A stretch of 64,000 bases of DNA, taken from positions 1-64,000 of the forward strand of contig MPNL01000002.1 of NCBI GenBank assembly GCA_002239005.1, written 5' to 3'. Origin of the DNA: Truepera sp. bin119. GTDB taxonomy: Bacteria; Deinococcota; Deinococci; Deinococcales; Trueperaceae. Positions 9,237-17,968 of the stretch are shown piece after piece. The notes below the pieces were generated by a model. That model ran no database searches. It had not been told where the DNA came from and saw only the letters and a program-made list of their open reading frames with translations. Within the stretch, counting starts at the first letter, position 1; every line of letters starts with the position of its first letter. The position numbers and the translations under genes were made by a program.

Positions 9237-9800
9237 TTATTGTGTCGTCACCTCGATCAACACGGATGACGAGCAGTTGTTTGTCGTTCTGGACTCCCCC
9301 GCCACCGCGTCCACGCATGCGCCATAGTAGTACGTTCCGGTGGTCGACGGTGCCGTCCTCGTATCCCCACCAACGGTTTGCTTCCCCGAAGCAGCAAGCG
9401 CCTTCACCGCGTCCGTGCCCACCTCCGTGTCCGATGTCGAGATCGTCGCGTCTGTAGACCGGTAGTAGCGCAGCGTCGTAGCTAGCGCGTCACCGCTCCC
9501 AGCGTTCCGCACCCCTGCCCAAAGTCGGAAGGTCCCTCCCGGATGAAGGCCGTAGAGGCTGATAGGGTTGGTAAAGGCGAAGACTCTGTAGACTATTAGG
9601 TCTGGAGCGGCAACGGTTACGGTAGGGGTTTCTTTCGGAGCCGGCGGTACGGTAGGGGTTTCTTTCGGAGGCGGTGATGGCTGGTGCCCGCCGCAAGCCG
9701 CAAGCCCAGCGCAAATCATCACGATAAGCCCAATAGACACGATAGACACAAGTTTGTGTGAACGAGTCCAATAGGGTGTGGTTGGCCCAGTTTGGGGCAT
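9237..9800 (-). CDS. Lipoprotein with CARDB-like domain
   Basis: The 187-residue product has a lipoprotein signal: a hydrophobic stretch LVSIVSIGLIVMICAG followed by lipobox LAAC with C36. After it comes a proline/threonine linker made of a duplicated KETPTV unit, then a domain like CARDB (PDLIVYRVFA..., GVRNAGSGDALATTLRYYRS). This domain is common in secreted adhesion or scaffold proteins. Start ATG 9800 is chosen to put the lipobox at a normal distance, although no clear ribosome site is seen. Its neighbours are degraded, so it may belong to acquired DNA. Confidence 0.6.
   Translation of the reverse strand: MPQTGPTTPYWTRSHKLVSIVSIGLIVMICAGLAACGGHQPSPPPKETPTVPPAPKETPTVTVAAPDLIVYRVFAFTNPISLYGLHPGGTFRLWAGVRNAGSGDALATTLRYYRSTDATISTSDTEVGTDAVKALAASGKQTVGGDTRTAPSTTGTYYYGACVDAVAGESRTTNNCSSSVLIEVTTQ
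9619..9670. repeat. Two 22-base direct copies, 30-base period, in lipoprotein linker
   Basis: ACGGTAGGGGTTTCTTTCGG-AG occurs at 9619-9640 and again at 9649-9670. It encodes the duplicated KETPTV linker of the lipoprotein and could vary in copy number by slippage. Confidence 0.7.
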
Positions 9801-9944
9801 GAGAAGAGGGAGCGCTGGTGAGCGCCCCCGCCAAGTCCAGTATTTATTGTGCGCTAGCTCAAAGCAGCTGCCCTGACTCTGTACACGAGCCCGTGACCTC
9901 ATTAGTTGAATTGTTGAGTTGCCTCTTCTCAGTCTATCGCGGGG

Positions 9945-10151
9945 GTGAACCGGGGCCATTCAACAACAAGTTTAGCATCGTATCCAGAAGAGAGACGCGC
10001 CGCGATTGTCCCTTTCGTCAAGCGGTCTCAATTCGCAGACCAGCGAGAGTACCGCTTCACCATATCGACTACCGGCAAGCCGAAGAAGCAGGTGCTGTGT
10101 CTGCCCGTTTCTGACGACCTTCGCACCCTAGCCGAGACGGGAGACTCGTAA
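9945..10151 (+). pseudogene. Fragment of an unrecognised protein (QREYRF motif)
   Basis: This frame of 68 codons contains VPFVKRSQFADQREYRFTI, then KPKKQVLCLPVSDDLRTL. It resembles the C-terminal part of uncharacterised proteins that carry a 'KRSxFxxQxEYRF ... LPVSxxLR' stretch. The upstream part of such a protein is missing, and overlapping frames are open but unlike it, so this is probably a remnant. Confidence 0.35.
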
Positions 10152-10250
10152 GGAGATGCCCCCGCCACGCTTTCCGCATCGTTGACAGCCGCCGACGGTC
10201 TCGAGTAGCCTGAAGACCTACACCCCCTGCCTGCTTCGGCGGCAGGGCGC

Positions 10251-10280
10251 AAGGCTGCCTTGCGGCAGCCTTAGCTTTTT
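10251..10280 (+). terminator. Intrinsic terminator
   Basis: Stem AAGGCTGC / GCAGCCTT (10251-10272) with a short loop is followed by AGCTTTTT ending at 10280. A second GC-rich hairpin (CCCTGCC...GGCAGGG) lies just upstream. It would end plus-strand transcription coming from 9945-10151. Confidence 0.7.
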
Positions 10281-10296
10281 ATGGGGATGGCCCCTC

Positions 10297-10675
10297 ATTC
10301 GTACCAACGTATACATCGACGGCCTCAATCTGTACTACCGTGCCCTGCGGGGGGACGCCGTACCGCTGGCTGGACGTCGGGAAGCTGGCGCGGCCATTGC
10401 TGCCCCGGCACGACATAGGCCGGATACGCTACTTCACCGCCCTCGTCGCCAACCGACCCGGCGACCCCACGCAGACGCAACGGCAGCAGGCTTATCTTCG
10501 CGCCCTACAGACCGTACCTAGCCTGAGCATCCACTACGGGCACCTCCTCGCCAAGAGGAAGCGCAGGCCGTTGGCAGCACCAGCCACTTGGACCGCCTCG
10601 TCCCACGCCCTTGAAGTCGCTCCTCACGCGACGCTCCAGACCTCTTCTTCGCGCAACCACTCACCGAAGGAGTAG
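10297..10675 (+). pseudogene. NYN-domain nuclease-like gene, frameshifted and truncated
   Basis: The first frame gives RTNVYIDGLNLYYRALRG, the start of NYN (PIN-like) domains, with the conserved aspartate in 'YIDGLNLYY'. At a run of six G (about 10349-10354) the reading must shift to continue TPYRWLDVGKLARPLL, then RIRYFTALV and LRALQTVPSLSIHYGHLL, all NYN-like. After KRKRRPLA the sequence loses similarity and stops at 10675. NYN proteins are putative RNases; this copy lacks a clear start codon and its C-terminal part, so it is most likely dead unless the shift is a sequencing error. Confidence 0.6.
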
Positions 10676-10815
10676 CAGGTCAGACGGATGGCGAGCCCCT
10701 CTGCAACTCCCCTACCCTACCGGGGCCGGGTTTGACCCCCATCCGCACCTCGATTTACGATCAGGTCACGCTCCCTGGGGAAATCCGCCGGGGTCGAGAA
10801 GGTGGCACACGGCTT

Positions 10816-11812
10816 ATGGATATCGTCTGTATCGGAGAGGCCCTCATCGACTTTAAGGACCGCGGACGGCTCGCCTTCCAGGGCTATGTTGGTGGTTCAC
10901 CGCTCAACGCCGCCGTGAGCGCCTCGAGGCTTGGCGGTGACGTCGGTTTCGCCTCACGGGTCTCCACCGACCGGTTCGGCACAGCCATAGTCGAGCACCT
11001 GCGCGATAACGGCGTCGACACCACGTTGGTGGAACGCAGCGACGACCCCTCGACCCTGGCCTTCGTCTCCGAACGGGGCGGTGAGAACCACTTCAGCTTC
11101 CTAGGCAGCGGTGCCGCCGACACCCGCTACGATCCCAGGCCCCGCCCCCGCCTCCCCGACACCGTCCGTTTCGTGCAGTTCGGCTCCATCAGCCTGCTTC
11201 AGGAGCCGACCGCCAGCTCCGTAAGCGACACCGTGGCGTTCCACTCGGGCCGCGCTACCACGGTGTTCGATCCCAACATCCGCCCCGCCCTCATCCCGGA
11301 CCGGGAGGCCTATCTGGAGCGCCTCGGGGGCTGGCTCGCGCTCGCTACGCTCGTCAAGACAAGCGATCGGGATCTGCGCTGGCTCGCCCCAGAAACCGAC
11401 CCGCTCACCACCGCCCGGGACTGGCTCCCGCCCGGCCCCCCGGGGGGGGGCGGTGCCCCCCCCGAAAAGGGGGGGGGCCTGGCTCCCCCCCGGGCGCGGC
11501 CCCGAGGCGGTGGTCGTCACCCGCGCAGAAGAGGGAGCGGTCCTGCTCCGCCTCGGTCGGCTGCCCATCGAGGTGGCGGCGCCTGCAGTCGAGGTGGTGG
11601 ACACCATCGGCGCGGGTGACATCTTCACCGGCACCCTCATGGTCGCCCTGGCCGAAGCCACCGCCCCGCTGGAGGAGCTCTCAGGCGCGGCCTGGCTCGG
11701 CGCGCTCCGCCTCGCCGCAACCGCAGCGACGCTCAGTTGCACTCGCGAGGGGGCCGATCCACCCTCCCGCGCAGAGGTCGACAGCTACTTGAGGCCGGGT
11801 CGAGGTGGCTAG
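10816..11812 (+). pseudogene. PfkB-family sugar kinase (fructokinase-like), frameshifted
   Basis: The start MDIVCIGEALIDFKD and the GGSPLNAAVSASRLGG block mark a ribokinase/fructokinase-type enzyme. Similarity runs to DLRWLAPETDPLTTARDWL near 11428, is lost in a C/G homopolymer stretch (11436-11477), and resumes in another frame with EAVVVTRAEEGAVLLR and the catalytic DTIGAGDIFTGTL, ending at 11812. Without the insertion the protein would be about 310-330 residues, normal for the family. The insertion looks like an assembly fault or a recent lesion, since the two halves are otherwise undamaged. Confidence 0.75.
11436..11477. repeat. C/G homopolymer cluster inside the PfkB gene
   Basis: The segment holds 6 C, 9 G (11442-11450), 8 C (11456-11463), 4 A and 9 G (11469-11477), which can fold on themselves. 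CTGGCTCCC occurs on both sides, as if a short piece was duplicated. Such runs are prone to slippage in cells and in sequencing. Confidence 0.7.
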
Positions 11813-11853
11813 CGCACCCGCTCAGGCGGGACCCAAGAGGTAGCAACCGAACT

Positions 11854-14184
11854 TCACCGGTCCCCAGGGGTGGCGGGCCGCCTTAACTTCGCCTCCAGGA
11901 TCCCCCTCGTCAACTGCGGATTGGCCTTGCCCCCGGTCTCGCGCATCACCTGGCCCATGAAGAAGCCGAGCAGGCCGGTCTTGCCCTGGCGAAAGACCTC
12001 GACCTTCTCGGGGTTGGCTTCGAGCACCCGGGTGATGACCGACTCGAGGGCGCTGGCGTCGCTGACCTGGGTGAAACCGCGCGCCGCGACGATGGCATCG
12101 GGATCGCCCTCCCCCGCCAGCATCCCCTTGAGGACCTCCTTAGCCGCCCGCGAAGAGAGGGCATTATCGTCCACCAGCGCCACCAGCCGAGCGAACTCGG
12201 CGGGGCCGAAGGGCAGCTCTGAGAGCGGGATCACCTTCGCCACCCGCAAGAGTTCGTTCACTACCCAGTTCGCCAGCGAGGCGGGGGAGCCTTGGTGGGC
12301 GAGGGCCTCCTCGAAGAAGTTCGCCAGGTCACTGTTCCCAGCTAAGAGGGCGGCCTCGTTCCGGCTAAGCTCCAGGGCGCTGTAGCGCTCGAAGCTCGCC
12401 CGCTGCTCGGCCGTGAGGGCCGCCACCGGGTCCGGGGCCTCGCCGGGAGGGCTCGCTTGTGCCCCCCCAGACTTGGTCGGGTCGTCCCTGCGGACTTCGC
12501 CCCCAGCGTTCCAGCTACTGCGCAGGGTGATGATGCGATTGAACACCAGCCCCACAGGCGCCGAACTCTTCGGATCGCGCCAGAAGTAGCCGAGGCGCTC
12601 GAACTGGTAGCGGGTCTCGGCTGAATCGTGCGCCACGCTCGGCTCGACGAAGCCGTGGCAGACGGTTAGCGACTCCCGGCTGGCGTCTCCGCCTAAGGGA
12701 GGGTCGGGGCTCGGGACCCGGAACAGGCGATCGTAGAGCCGGAACTCCGCCGGGAGGGCCGAGGGTGCCGCCAGCCAGTGGATAGCTCCCGCTATCCTGC
12801 GGCCGGGGGGGTTGACGCCCAGGCTGTCGGGATCGTAGCTACAGCGCAACTCGAGGAGTTCACCCTCCTCATCCCGGACGACCTCGTCACAGCGGATCAG
12901 GTAGGCGTGGCGCAGCCTCACCTCCGCTCCGGGCGAGAGCCGACGCCAGCCCGGCGGCGGATCCTCGCTGAAATCGTCGCGCTCGAGGTAGAGCTCCCGG
13001 GCGAAGGGAAGTTCGCGCGAGCCCCGATTTGGGACATCGGGCGGCCAGTAGGGGGCGGCGAGCCGCTCGACCTTCCCCCCGGGGTAGTTGCTAAGTACCG
13101 CCCTGAGCGGTCTGGTCACCGCCAGCACCCGAGGTGCGTGCCGGTTGAGGTCGTCGCGAATGGTGTACTCGAGGAGCCCGAGGTCGGCGACGCTGTTGGT
13201 CTTGGTCACCCCCAACCGGTCGACGAACTCCCGGATCGCCGCCGGCGTCACCCCGCGGCGCCTGAGCGCCGCCAAGGTGGGCATGCGGGGGTCGTCCCAA
13301 CCCTCCACCAAGCCGCTCTTGGCCAGGGGGGTGAGCAGGCGTTTGGACATCACCGCGTGCTCGAAATTGAGGCGGGCGAACTCGTACTGGTGAGGCCTCG
13401 GGGGCTCGAACAGCTCATCGACAAGCCAGTCGTAGATCTCGCGGTTGTTCTCGAATTCCAGCGAGCAGAGGCTGTGCGTCACCCCCTCGATGGCGTCGGA
13501 GAGCGGGTGGGCGAAGTCGTACATGGGGTAGACGTGCCAGCGGTCGCCGGTGCGGTAGTGAGGCTCGTGGAGGATCCGGTAGAGGATGGGGTCACGCATG
13601 ATCATGTTGGGCGAGGCCATGTCGATCTTCGCCCTCAGTACGTGCGCCCCCTCCGCGAACTCGCCTCTGCGCATGCGGTCGAACAGCTCGAGACTCTCGG
13701 CTGCCGATCGGCTCCGGTAGGGACTCTCCCGACCCGGCTCGGTTACGGTGCCGCGGTACTCGCGGATCTCCTCCTCGGAGAGGCTGTCCACATAGGCCTT
13801 GCCGACCTCGATCAGGCGCACCGCCATGGCGTAGAGTTCGTCGAAGTAGTCCGAGGCGAAGAGGACATTCTTCCAGCTGTAGCCGAGCCAGCGGATGTCT
13901 TCCTGTATCGCCTCGACGCAGACGGGGTCGGCGGTGGTCGGGTTGGTGTCGTCGAAGCGGAGGTTGACGTAGCCGCCGTAGTCCCTCGCCACCCCGAAGT
14001 TTAAGCAGACCGCCATGGCGTGGCCGATATGCAGGAAGCCGTTCGGATCCGGGGGGAAGCGGGTGACGATCTCGCTGTGGAGCCCTGCAGCTATCTCCCC
14101 ATCGATCAACTTGGTGATGAAGTTGGGACGCACCGAGCGCTCGTCGTCGGCGGGGATCAAGGGGCTGGAAGGGGTATCGATCAT
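11854..14184 (-). CDS. glnS: Glutaminyl-tRNA synthetase with C-terminal GatB/YqeY-type domain
   Basis: Class I synthetase that charges tRNA(Gln). The catalytic motifs are present: HIGH at residues 52-55 (FPPDPNGFLHIGHAMA) and VMSKRLL near residue 280, then the beta-barrel anticodon domain. The last 200 residues or so (from about PDPVAALTAEQ) form a GatB/YqeY-like helical domain including GFFMGQVMRETGGKANPQL. That appended domain is a known feature of Deinococcus GlnRS, where it aids tRNA binding. At 776 residues it is longer than E. coli GlnRS, as expected for the fusion. It points to Deinococcota ancestry. Confidence 0.96.
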   Translation of the reverse strand: MIDTPSSPLIPADDERSVRPNFITKLIDGEIAAGLHSEIVTRFPPDPNGFLHIGHAMAVCLNFGVARDYGGYVNLRFDDTNPTTADPVCVEAIQEDIRWLGYSWKNVLFASDYFDELYAMAVRLIEVGKAYVDSLSEEEIREYRGTVTEPGRESPYRSRSAAESLELFDRMRRGEFAEGAHVLRAKIDMASPNMIMRDPILYRILHEPHYRTGDRWHVYPMYDFAHPLSDAIEGVTHSLCSLEFENNREIYDWLVDELFEPPRPHQYEFARLNFEHAVMSKRLLTPLAKSGLVEGWDDPRMPTLAALRRRGVTPAAIREFVDRLGVTKTNSVADLGLLEYTIRDDLNRHAPRVLAVTRPLRAVLSNYPGGKVERLAAPYWPPDVPNRGSRELPFARELYLERDDFSEDPPPGWRRLSPGAEVRLRHAYLIRCDEVVRDEEGELLELRCSYDPDSLGVNPPGRRIAGAIHWLAAPSALPAEFRLYDRLFRVPSPDPPLGGDASRESLTVCHGFVEPSVAHDSAETRYQFERLGYFWRDPKSSAPVGLVFNRIITLRSSWNAGGEVRRDDPTKSGGAQASPPGEAPDPVAALTAEQRASFERYSALELSRNEAALLAGNSDLANFFEEALAHQGSPASLANWVVNELLRVAKVIPLSELPFGPAEFARLVALVDDNALSSRAAKEVLKGMLAGEGDPDAIVAARGFTQVSDASALESVITRVLEANPEKVEVFRQGKTGLLGFFMGQVMRETGGKANPQLTRGILEAKLRRPATPGDR

Positions 14185-14612
14185 CGCTGCCTCGCAGGCG
14201 GGAGCTACCTCCCGGCACTAGAGGTGAGGGTAGCAACTAGGAACCGCTATAGGCAAGGGGCTCCCCTGTCTCGCACCGTCCGTCACCTCTCTGGAGATTC
14301 GGTCGTAATGATTAAGACGATCTCACAATACCTCTGGTCGAGTAGCAAACGACGTGATTCTCGCGTGGTATTGGGTGCAGCTGACCTCCATCGATGCTTT
14401 CGCGAGAACCTCAGCCCCTAGGTCGGCACGCCGAGAGCAGCTTGAAGCGGGTCCGGGTCTCGGGGACCGAGTCCGGCCCCCTGCTCGGCGAGGCTGCCCC
14501 CGACCCGGCCGCTGGCGGTTACCCTCGCTGCCGGGGCGCCACGCCCGGGCCGAACCTGCGAGTCGGGGTGCGGCGAGACCGCGGGGACCGACCTTAAGCG
14601 TAGAGTGGAGGT
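14185..14612. other. Intergenic region without recognised gene
   Basis: This 428-base gap between divergent glnS and the ankyrin gene contains short open frames with no family resemblance. Part of it (14290-14420) is less GC-rich than the surroundings. It must hold the glnS promoter, but no clear -35/-10 pair was found. Confidence 0.4.
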
Positions 14613-15584
14613 ATGAAGATAAGAGATCTACTGGTTGGGAGCGTACTCGCGCTAGTGGCGCAGGCGTTCGCTGCGGAGTGTGCGGAGTGGAACACGCGGC
14701 ACTTCTTCGAGTCAGCCACCCTGGAACAGGTGGCCGAATGCCTTGCTGCTGAGGCGGGGGTGAACGCCCGGGATGAGTATGGCAGCACCCCCCTGCACAG
14801 TGCGGCTGGGCATAATGCCGACCCTGCCATCGTCGCAGCCCTGATAGCTGCCGGGGCAGAGGTAGATGCTCGAGACGGGGACGGCTGGACTCCCCTGCAC
14901 CTTGCGGCCCTGCTCACCGACAACCCCGCTACCATCAAGGCCTTGATGGACGCTGGGGCAGAAGTGAACGCTCGAGACGGGGACGGCGACACCCCCCTGC
15001 ACCTTGCGACCTGGGGCAAAGCCAACCCCGCCATCGTTGCAGCCTTGGTGACCGCCGGAGCAGAGGTGAATGCTCGAGATGGGGACGGCCGCACCCCCCT
15101 GCACAGTGCGGCCGGGCACAATGCCGACCCCGCCACCGTCACAGCTCTGATAGCTGCTGGAGCAGAGGTGAACGCTCGAGATGGGGACGGTCACACCCCC
15201 CTGCACCTTGCGACCTGGGGCAAAGCCAACCCCGCCATCGTTGCAGCCTTGGTAGCCGCCGGAGCAGAGGTGAATGCTCGAGATGGGGACGGCCGTACCC
15301 CCTTGCACCTTGCAGCCCTGCTCACCGACAACCCCGCCATCATTGCAGCCCTGACCGATGCCGGGGCGTGGGTGGACGCCTGGGACAACTACGGCCTGAC
15401 TCCTCTGCACCTTGCGGCTCTGCTCACCGACAACCCCGCAGTGATCGCGGCCCTGCTGGACGCCGGGGCGGACGCGGCTGCCCGAGATGATGATGGCAAG
15501 ATTCCCTGGGACTACGCCAGAGAGCGCGAGGGACTCCACGGCACTGATGCCTACTGGCGACTACGTGAAGGGCGCTTCAGGTAA
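14613..15584 (+). CDS. Secreted ankyrin-repeat protein (paralogue A)
   Basis: The 323-residue product has a signal peptide (MKIRDLLVGSVLALVAQAFA, cut near residue 20) and about eight ankyrin repeats of 34 residues with the TPLHxAA core, ending in GKIPWDYAREREGLHGTDAY. Ankyrin repeats bind proteins; a periplasmic or secreted place is inferred from the signal. The ribosome site and start, TGGAGGTATGAAGAT, are identical in the paralogue at 17019-17783. Several repeats are nearly identical at DNA level, showing recent internal duplication. A binding partner cannot be named. Confidence 0.88.
   Translation: MKIRDLLVGSVLALVAQAFAAECAEWNTRHFFESATLEQVAECLAAEAGVNARDEYGSTPLHSAAGHNADPAIVAALIAAGAEVDARDGDGWTPLHLAALLTDNPATIKALMDAGAEVNARDGDGDTPLHLATWGKANPAIVAALVTAGAEVNARDGDGRTPLHSAAGHNADPATVTALIAAGAEVNARDGDGHTPLHLATWGKANPAIVAALVAAGAEVNARDGDGRTPLHLAALLTDNPAIIAALTDAGAWVDAWDNYGLTPLHLAALLTDNPAVIAALLDAGADAAARDDDGKIPWDYAREREGLHGTDAYWRLREGRFR
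14955..15304 (+). repeat. Near-identical ankyrin-coding DNA repeats (102-base unit)
   Basis: The stretch 14955-15100 recurs at 15159-15304 with few changes, an offset of 204 bases or two ankyrin units. Another unit (HSAAGHNADP) recurs at an offset of 306 bases (14787 and 15093). The spacing is an exact multiple of 102, so copies can be gained or lost in frame by recombination. Confidence 0.85.
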
Positions 15585-15799
15585 CGTTGGGAGCCCCTGC
15601 CGACCCACCGGTGTTGAAATGGGATATCACCGTGCCTTGAGCGACACAAACGTTTCGACCTGCCACCGTGCGAAGCGTACACTAGCAGCTTTGGAAGCTG
15701 GTGGACGCCCAGTGAACCGCGTCACCCAGGGTATTTGGAGGCAAGCATGCACAGCCTGAATCGGCGATTCCAGCTCCTGGTCATCGTCGGCGGGGAATC

Positions 15800-16825
15800 G
15801 TGAGCGGCACCATGCTCGCCGGGGTGTTCTTCGGGGAAGGGGTCCTCGAACTGCAGCCGCGTCCCCTGCCCACCCTTCCGGCAGCCGACTGGGTGATCGT
15901 GGAGAACGAGGGCTGCGGGGTGTGCGGCACCGACCTGCACATCCTGTCGGTCCCCCCCAGCTTCGTGGCTGTTCCGGGGACCATTCTGGGTCACGAGTTC
16001 ATCGGCAGGGTGGTCGAGGTCGGTGCAGAGGTCAGGGAGGTGGCGCCGGGGGACCGCGTCGCGGTGGCTGCCAATCTGACCTGCGGCCTATGCCGCTACT
16101 GCAAGGCCGGCAAGAGTCTCTACTGTGAGAACTGGACCACCATAGGTATCGATCGCGATGGGGGATTCGCGCGCTACAGCGCCGCCCCGGAACGGGCCCT
16201 GCACCGGATCTCCCCCGAGGTGCCCTTCGAGGAGGCGGTGTGGACCGAGCCGCTCTCGTGCGTGGTCAACAGCACCGACAGGCTGGCCATCCAACCGGGG
16301 CAGACGGCGGTCGTCATCGGGGCAGGGCCGATCGGCGCCCTGCACGGGATGATGTTCGCTGCCGCTGGTGCCCACGTGATCATCGCCGACCTCACCCCCT
16401 TCCGGCTCGAGGTCGCCGCCGCAGCGGGCCTACACACCACCGTCGATGCTCACAGCGAGTCCTTGCGAGAGTGCGTCATGGACCTCACCAACGGGCTCGG
16501 CGCGGAGGTGGTGGTGGACGCCGTCGGCAACCAGTTCGGGGCGGTGCTCGAACTCGCGGCGATGGAGGCGAGTATCGCACTGTTCGGACTCAACGAGCGC
16601 GCCCTGCCCACCGTCCGGCAGTGGGACATCACCCGCAAGCAACTCACCATCTTCGGCAGCTTCGTCGGTGCCTCTACCTTCCCCCGTGCCATTCAGATCC
16701 TGGAGAGCGGGGCACTCAAACCCTCAGTCCTCAATACCATGACCCTGCCGCTGCCGGAGCTGCTGTCCGGGATCGAGGCCGCGCGTCGCGGCGAGGCGGT
16801 CAAGGTCCTGGTCCTGCCGGAGTAA
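15800..16825 (+). CDS. Zinc-dependent medium-chain dehydrogenase (sorbitol/threonine type)
   Basis: NAD(P)-dependent polyol or alcohol dehydrogenase of the MDR family, 341 residues. Catalytic zinc ligands lie in GCGVCGTDLH and in GHE (LGHEFIGRVVEVG); four structural-zinc cysteines appear in CGLCRYCKAGKSLYC. The Rossmann motif is VVIGAGPIGALHG. The start may be GTG 15800 or ATG 15812 (MLAGVFFG); the ribosome site does not decide. It sits between two convergent ankyrin paralogues. With the sugar isomerase and sulfatase-like genes nearby, a sugar or polyol substrate is likely but unproven. Confidence 0.88.
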   Translation: MSGTMLAGVFFGEGVLELQPRPLPTLPAADWVIVENEGCGVCGTDLHILSVPPSFVAVPGTILGHEFIGRVVEVGAEVREVAPGDRVAVAANLTCGLCRYCKAGKSLYCENWTTIGIDRDGGFARYSAAPERALHRISPEVPFEEAVWTEPLSCVVNSTDRLAIQPGQTAVVIGAGPIGALHGMMFAAAGAHVIIADLTPFRLEVAAAAGLHTTVDAHSESLRECVMDLTNGLGAEVVVDAVGNQFGAVLELAAMEASIALFGLNERALPTVRQWDITRKQLTIFGSFVGASTFPRAIQILESGALKPSVLNTMTLPLPELLSGIEAARRGEAVKVLVLPE

Positions 16826-17018
16826 CTGGCATGCGCCATTCCCCAGTGGGCTGGAGGGTCGCGTCGCCCTGGTGGGTTTTGCGGAGACGCGCCCTTCGAC
16901 TCCTGCGGAGTCTCCCTGACGGACTCGCCGAGCTGCCGGAGCTCCAAGAGCGCAGGGGCTTGAGGGGGCTCCTCCCGCAGGATGAAGGTCCATCTTGGCT
17001 GTAGTACCCCCTTGAGAG

Positions 17019-17783
17019 CTACCTGAAGCGCCCTTCGTTCAGTCGCCAGTAGGCATCAGTGCCGTGGAGTCCCTCGCGCTCTCTGGCGTAGTCCCAGGGA
17101 ATCTTGCCATCATCATCTCGAGCAGCTGCGTCTGCCCCGGCGTCCAGCAGAGCGGCAATTACTCCCGGGCTACTGCTGAACCGGGCCGCAAAGTGCAGCG
17201 GGGTCCAGCTATGTCCATCCCGGGCGTTTACTCTCGCCCCGGCTGCCAGCAGGGCCTCGATCACCGCCGGGTTGTCGTTCGACCGGGCTGCATTATGCAG
17301 CGGGGTCCAGCCATTCACCTCCCGGGCGTTTACTCTCGCCCCGGCTGCCAGCAGGGCTGCGACGATAGCGGAGTCGCTATTCGATTCGGCCGCATCGTGC
17401 AGCGGGGTCCAGCCTCCACCATCCCGAGCATCTACCTCGGCACCAGCAGCGACCAGAGCTTCGATGATAGTCGGACTGGTGCTGGACTGGGCCGCATTAT
17501 GCAGCGGGGTAGAGCTATATTCGTTCCGGGCATCTACTCTCGCCCCGGCATCGATCAGGGCGGCGATCAGGGCCGGGTTGGTGCTGGCTAGAGCTGCGTA
17601 GTGCAGGGGGGTGCGACCATACGCGTCTCGAGCGTTCACCCCCGCCTCAGCAGCAAGGCATCCGACCACCTGTTCCAGGCTGGCCGCTTCGAAAAAGTCC
17701 GGGGTGTTCCACCGGGCACACTCCCCAAACACCTGGGTCGCTAGCGAGAGTACGCCCCAAGCTAGTAGGTATCTCATCTTCAT
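17019..17783 (-). CDS. Secreted ankyrin-repeat protein (paralogue B)
   Basis: The 254-residue product has a signal peptide (MKMRYLLAWGVLSLATQVFG) and about six ankyrin repeats (TPLHNAA, TPLHDAA, TPLHFAA). Its C-terminal block AARDDDGKIPWDYAREREGL and the start context match paralogue A at 14613-15584, but it lies in inverted orientation. It has two fewer repeats, and its repeat sequences are more diverged. The two genes converge on the dehydrogenase at 15800-16825, which suggests an inverted duplication. Confidence 0.87.
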   Translation of the reverse strand: MKMRYLLAWGVLSLATQVFGECARWNTPDFFEAASLEQVVGCLAAEAGVNARDAYGRTPLHYAALASTNPALIAALIDAGARVDARNEYSSTPLHNAAQSSTSPTIIEALVAAGAEVDARDGGGWTPLHDAAESNSDSAIVAALLAAGARVNAREVNGWTPLHNAARSNDNPAVIEALLAAGARVNARDGHSWTPLHFAARFSSSPGVIAALLDAGADAAARDDDGKIPWDYAREREGLHGTDAYWRLNEGRFR

Positions 17784-17968
17784 ACCTCCATCCTATGCCC
17801 CCGGCCCGATGGCGAGTCGGACCTGACGAGTCCGTCCTCAGAACTCTTTACCGACTGTAGCGCAATCTGGCGACTTGTGTGGACAGGCACCGAGGGTGAC
17901 TGCCGGCCTGTTGCATTATGGAGGAGATCTCGAACCTGCCCTTAGCCGTCGGGCACTCCCGGGGCCGG

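Noticed and set aside
12778-14004. 408-codon open frame on the plus strand
   Set aside because: Lies wholly antisense to glnS, whose catalytic motifs are clear; a side effect of high GC content.
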